From the NCBI GenBank assembly GCA_011042595.1, contig DQWO01000271.1, forward strand, positions 1-6,743: a stretch of 6,743 bases of DNA, read 5' to 3'. Under the pieces are notes generated by a model. That model was not told the origin of the DNA. It worked only from the letters and a program-made list of their open reading frames with translations, and searched no databases. The translations under genes and the position numbers were made by a program. Source of the stretch: Pseudomonadota bacterium (GTDB lineage Bacteria; Desulfobacterota; Anaeroferrophillalia; Anaeroferrophillales; Anaeroferrophillaceae). Positions 5,079 to 6,743 of this stretch are shown here, in pieces (the stretch's first letter is position 1; each line of letters starts with the position of its first letter).

Positions 5079-6743
5079 TCAGACAACGATATTTACCAGT
5101 TTTTTCGGCACGAAAATAAACTTTTTTACCGGCTTCCCGGCCAGATATTTCCGCACTTTATCACTGGCCATAACCAGAGGTTCCAGCTCCTCGCGGCTGA
5201 TCGCCACATCTACACTCAACCGATCACGAACCTTGCCATTTACCTGAACCACCATCATTATGGTATCAATTCTGATTGACTCAGGATCATAATCCGGCAC
5301 CTGGAATGCGGCCAGTTCGGTTTTTTGCCCCAGACACTGCCACAACTCTTCCGTAATATGAGGAACAATCGGGGCCAACAGCACCAAAATCGTCTCCACG
5401 GCCTCCCGGATAACCTGGCGGAGAACCTGATCATCAACATCCGGCATTTCGACAAAAGGTTTAAGGGTATTAACCAGTTCCATGACCGCGCTGATAGCGG
5501 TATTGAAATGAAACCGCTCTTCAATATCAAGTCGCACTTTTTGAATCGTCTGGTGGGTTTTCCGTCGTAAAACCTGCACATTTTCAGGCAGATCCCCAAA
5601 AGAACCGACATAGGGCGAAACATCCTTGATCATCGGCAGGACCGCGTATATCAGCCGCCAAAGACGATGTAAAAAGCGTGATGCCCCTTCAACCCCCTGT
5701 TCATTCCAATCAAGATCCAACTCGGGCGGGGCCGCAAACAGACTGAACATCCGGGCCGTATCCGCGCCATATTTTTTGATCAGGGCATCGGGATCAACCA
5801 CGTTACCCTTGGACTTGGACATCTTGGCCCCATCCTTGATCACCATTCCCTGGGTCAGCAGATGGGTAAATGGTTCTGAAAAGTCAATATAGCCAAGATC
5901 ACGCAAAACCCGGGTAAAAAAACGGGAATAGAGCAAATGCAAAATTGCATGTTCAATGCCGCCGATATACTGATCAACCGGCAACCAGTAGGAAACCGCC
6001 TTTTTATCAAAAGGGGCCTGGTCATAGTTGGCACAGGCATAGCGGCTATAATACCATGATGATTCAACAAACGTATCCATGGTATCAGTCTCACGCCGGG
6101 CTGCTTTTCCACAAAGGGGACAACTGGTCTCAACAAAATCCGCCATCGCCGCCAGGGGGGAGCCACCGGAGCCACGCAGATCTACCTTTTCCGGCAATAC
6201 CACCGGCAAATCCGCCGCCGGAACCGGCACAACACCACAGTGATCACAGTATATGATGGGAATTGGAGTTCCCCAATACCGCTGGCGGGAAATACCCCAG
6301 TCACGCAAACGATAGGTGATAGTTTTTTTACCCTTACCCTGTTTTTCCAGGTAGGCGGCAATCTCTTCCAGGGCTTTCTGATTATCCAGGCCATCAAAAG
6401 AAGCGGAATTTACCAACTTTCCGGAACCGGTGTATGCTTCCACCATTGTTTCAGGATTAAGCGCTTCTCCATCCGGTTGAATCACGACAATAATCGGCAA
6501 ATCATACATCCGGGAAAATTCGAAATCCCGCTGATCATGGGCCGGCACCGCCATAACTGCCCCGGTACCATACTCAAGCAAAACAAAATTCGCCAGGTAA
6601 ATGGGCATCTTTCGACCGGTTACCGGATTAAGGCAGTAACTGCCGGTAAAAACTCCCTCCTTCTCTTGGGAACCAACATCACGATTGTCTTGCTGCGCCT
6701 GGCGCCAGCACCGGATAAACGCTTCCACCTCAGCTTTCTGACC
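5079..6743 (-). CDS. leuS: leucyl-tRNA synthetase, C-terminal two-thirds (5' end outside window)
   Basis: LeuRS charges tRNA-Leu with leucine in the cytoplasm and edits mischarged tRNA. The 554 visible residues cover the end of the CP1 editing domain, with [17 protein letters not shown] containing the conserved editing-site motif HDQRD (local residues 69-73). The rest of the class I catalytic core follows, with [11 protein letters not shown] at 148-158. CDHC at 166-169 and CPLC at 208-211 could hold zinc. [11 protein letters not shown] is next, then the KMSKS loop at 307-311 (bases 5811-5825). After these come the helical anticodon-binding domain and the C-terminal domain ending near [10 protein letters not shown] and [11 protein letters not shown]. 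The HIGH motif and N-terminus lie beyond the right edge. A GTG at 6726-6728 is an internal valine, not the start, because the frame stays open and homologous to the edge. It heads the leuS-lptE-holA-HD transcript. Confidence 0.97.
   Translation of the reverse strand, partial: GQKAEVEAFIRCWRQAQQDNRDVGSQEKEGVFTGSYCLNPVTGRKMPIYLANFVLLEYGTGAVMAVPAHDQRDFEFSRMYDLPIIVVIQPDGEALNPETMVEAYTGSGKLVNSASFDGLDNQKALEEIAAYLEKQGKGKKTITYRLRDWGISRQRYWGTPIPIIYCDHCGVVPVPAADLPVVLPEKVDLRGSGGSPLAAMADFVETSCPLCGKAARRETDTMDTFVESSWYYSRYACANYDQAPFDKKAVSYWLPVDQYIGGIEHAILHLLYSRFFTRVLRDLGYIDFSEPFTHLLTQGMVIKDGAKMSKSKGNVVDPDALIKKYGADTARMFSLFAAPPELDLDWNEQGVEGASRFLHRLWRLIYAVLPMIKDVSPYVGSFGDLPENVQVLRRKTHQTIQKVRLDIEERFHFNTAISAVMELVNTLKPFVEMPDVDDQVLRQVIREAVETILVLLAPIVPHITEELWQCLGQKTELAAFQVPDYDPESIRIDTIMMVVQVNGKVRDRLSVDVAISREELEPLVMASDKVRKYLAGKPVKKFIFVPKKLVNIVV

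Noticed and set aside
5855..6397. Short open frames on both strands within leuS
   Set aside because: LeuRS motifs ([10 protein letters not shown], zinc-ligand cysteines, KMSKS) are continuous in one minus-strand frame through this region, so the others are shadows.
6726..6728. GTG as the start codon of leuS
   Set aside because: The frame remains open to the window edge, and the protein would lack the catalytic HIGH region and most of the editing domain. The gene is simply cut by the window.

Overview
The window looks like ordinary chromosomal DNA from a Gram-negative bacterium, most probably Desulfobacterota (the former Deltaproteobacteria). It has near-balanced base composition, an outer-membrane LPS-assembly lipoprotein gene (lptE) between leuS and holA, and an RNA structure ahead of panB that resembles the 'pan' motif, which among proteobacteria is known from deltaproteobacteria. 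The lineage is an inference from gene content and style; no marker for it is present.

Layout: positions 2-97 hold the likely C-terminal tail of an upstream plus-strand gene. Positions 98-464 contain no gene. They hold an imperfect 28-bp inverted repeat with an 80-nt AT-rich spacer (98-233), a structured leader with a pan-like helix carrying two bulged adenosines (278-334), and an intrinsic terminator (399-431) placed before the panB ribosome binding site. Positions 465-2480 are a tight panB-panC-panD operon that makes pantothenate from 2-oxoisovalerate and aspartate. A strong near-perfect hairpin (2501-2536) ends this operon and can also serve the opposing strand.

Positions 2560-6743 are all on the minus strand. 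In transcription order they are leuS (5' end outside the window), lptE, holA, an HD-domain phosphohydrolase gene, and rpsU (ribosomal protein S21). lptE and holA share one base, and holA overlaps the HD gene, so leuS-lptE-holA-HD is probably one transcript. rpsU has its own sigma70-type promoter in the 128-nt gap after the HD gene.

Two points stand out. The panBCD leader reads as a complete cis-regulatory device: a pan-like aptamer candidate, a possible antiterminator and a terminator. lptE has no ATG, GTG or TTG between the preceding in-frame stop and its lipobox, so the intact lipoprotein appears to start at an ATT codon behind a good Shine-Dalgarno sequence. No mobile element, CRISPR array, tRNA, rRNA or clearly new multi-gene system was seen.
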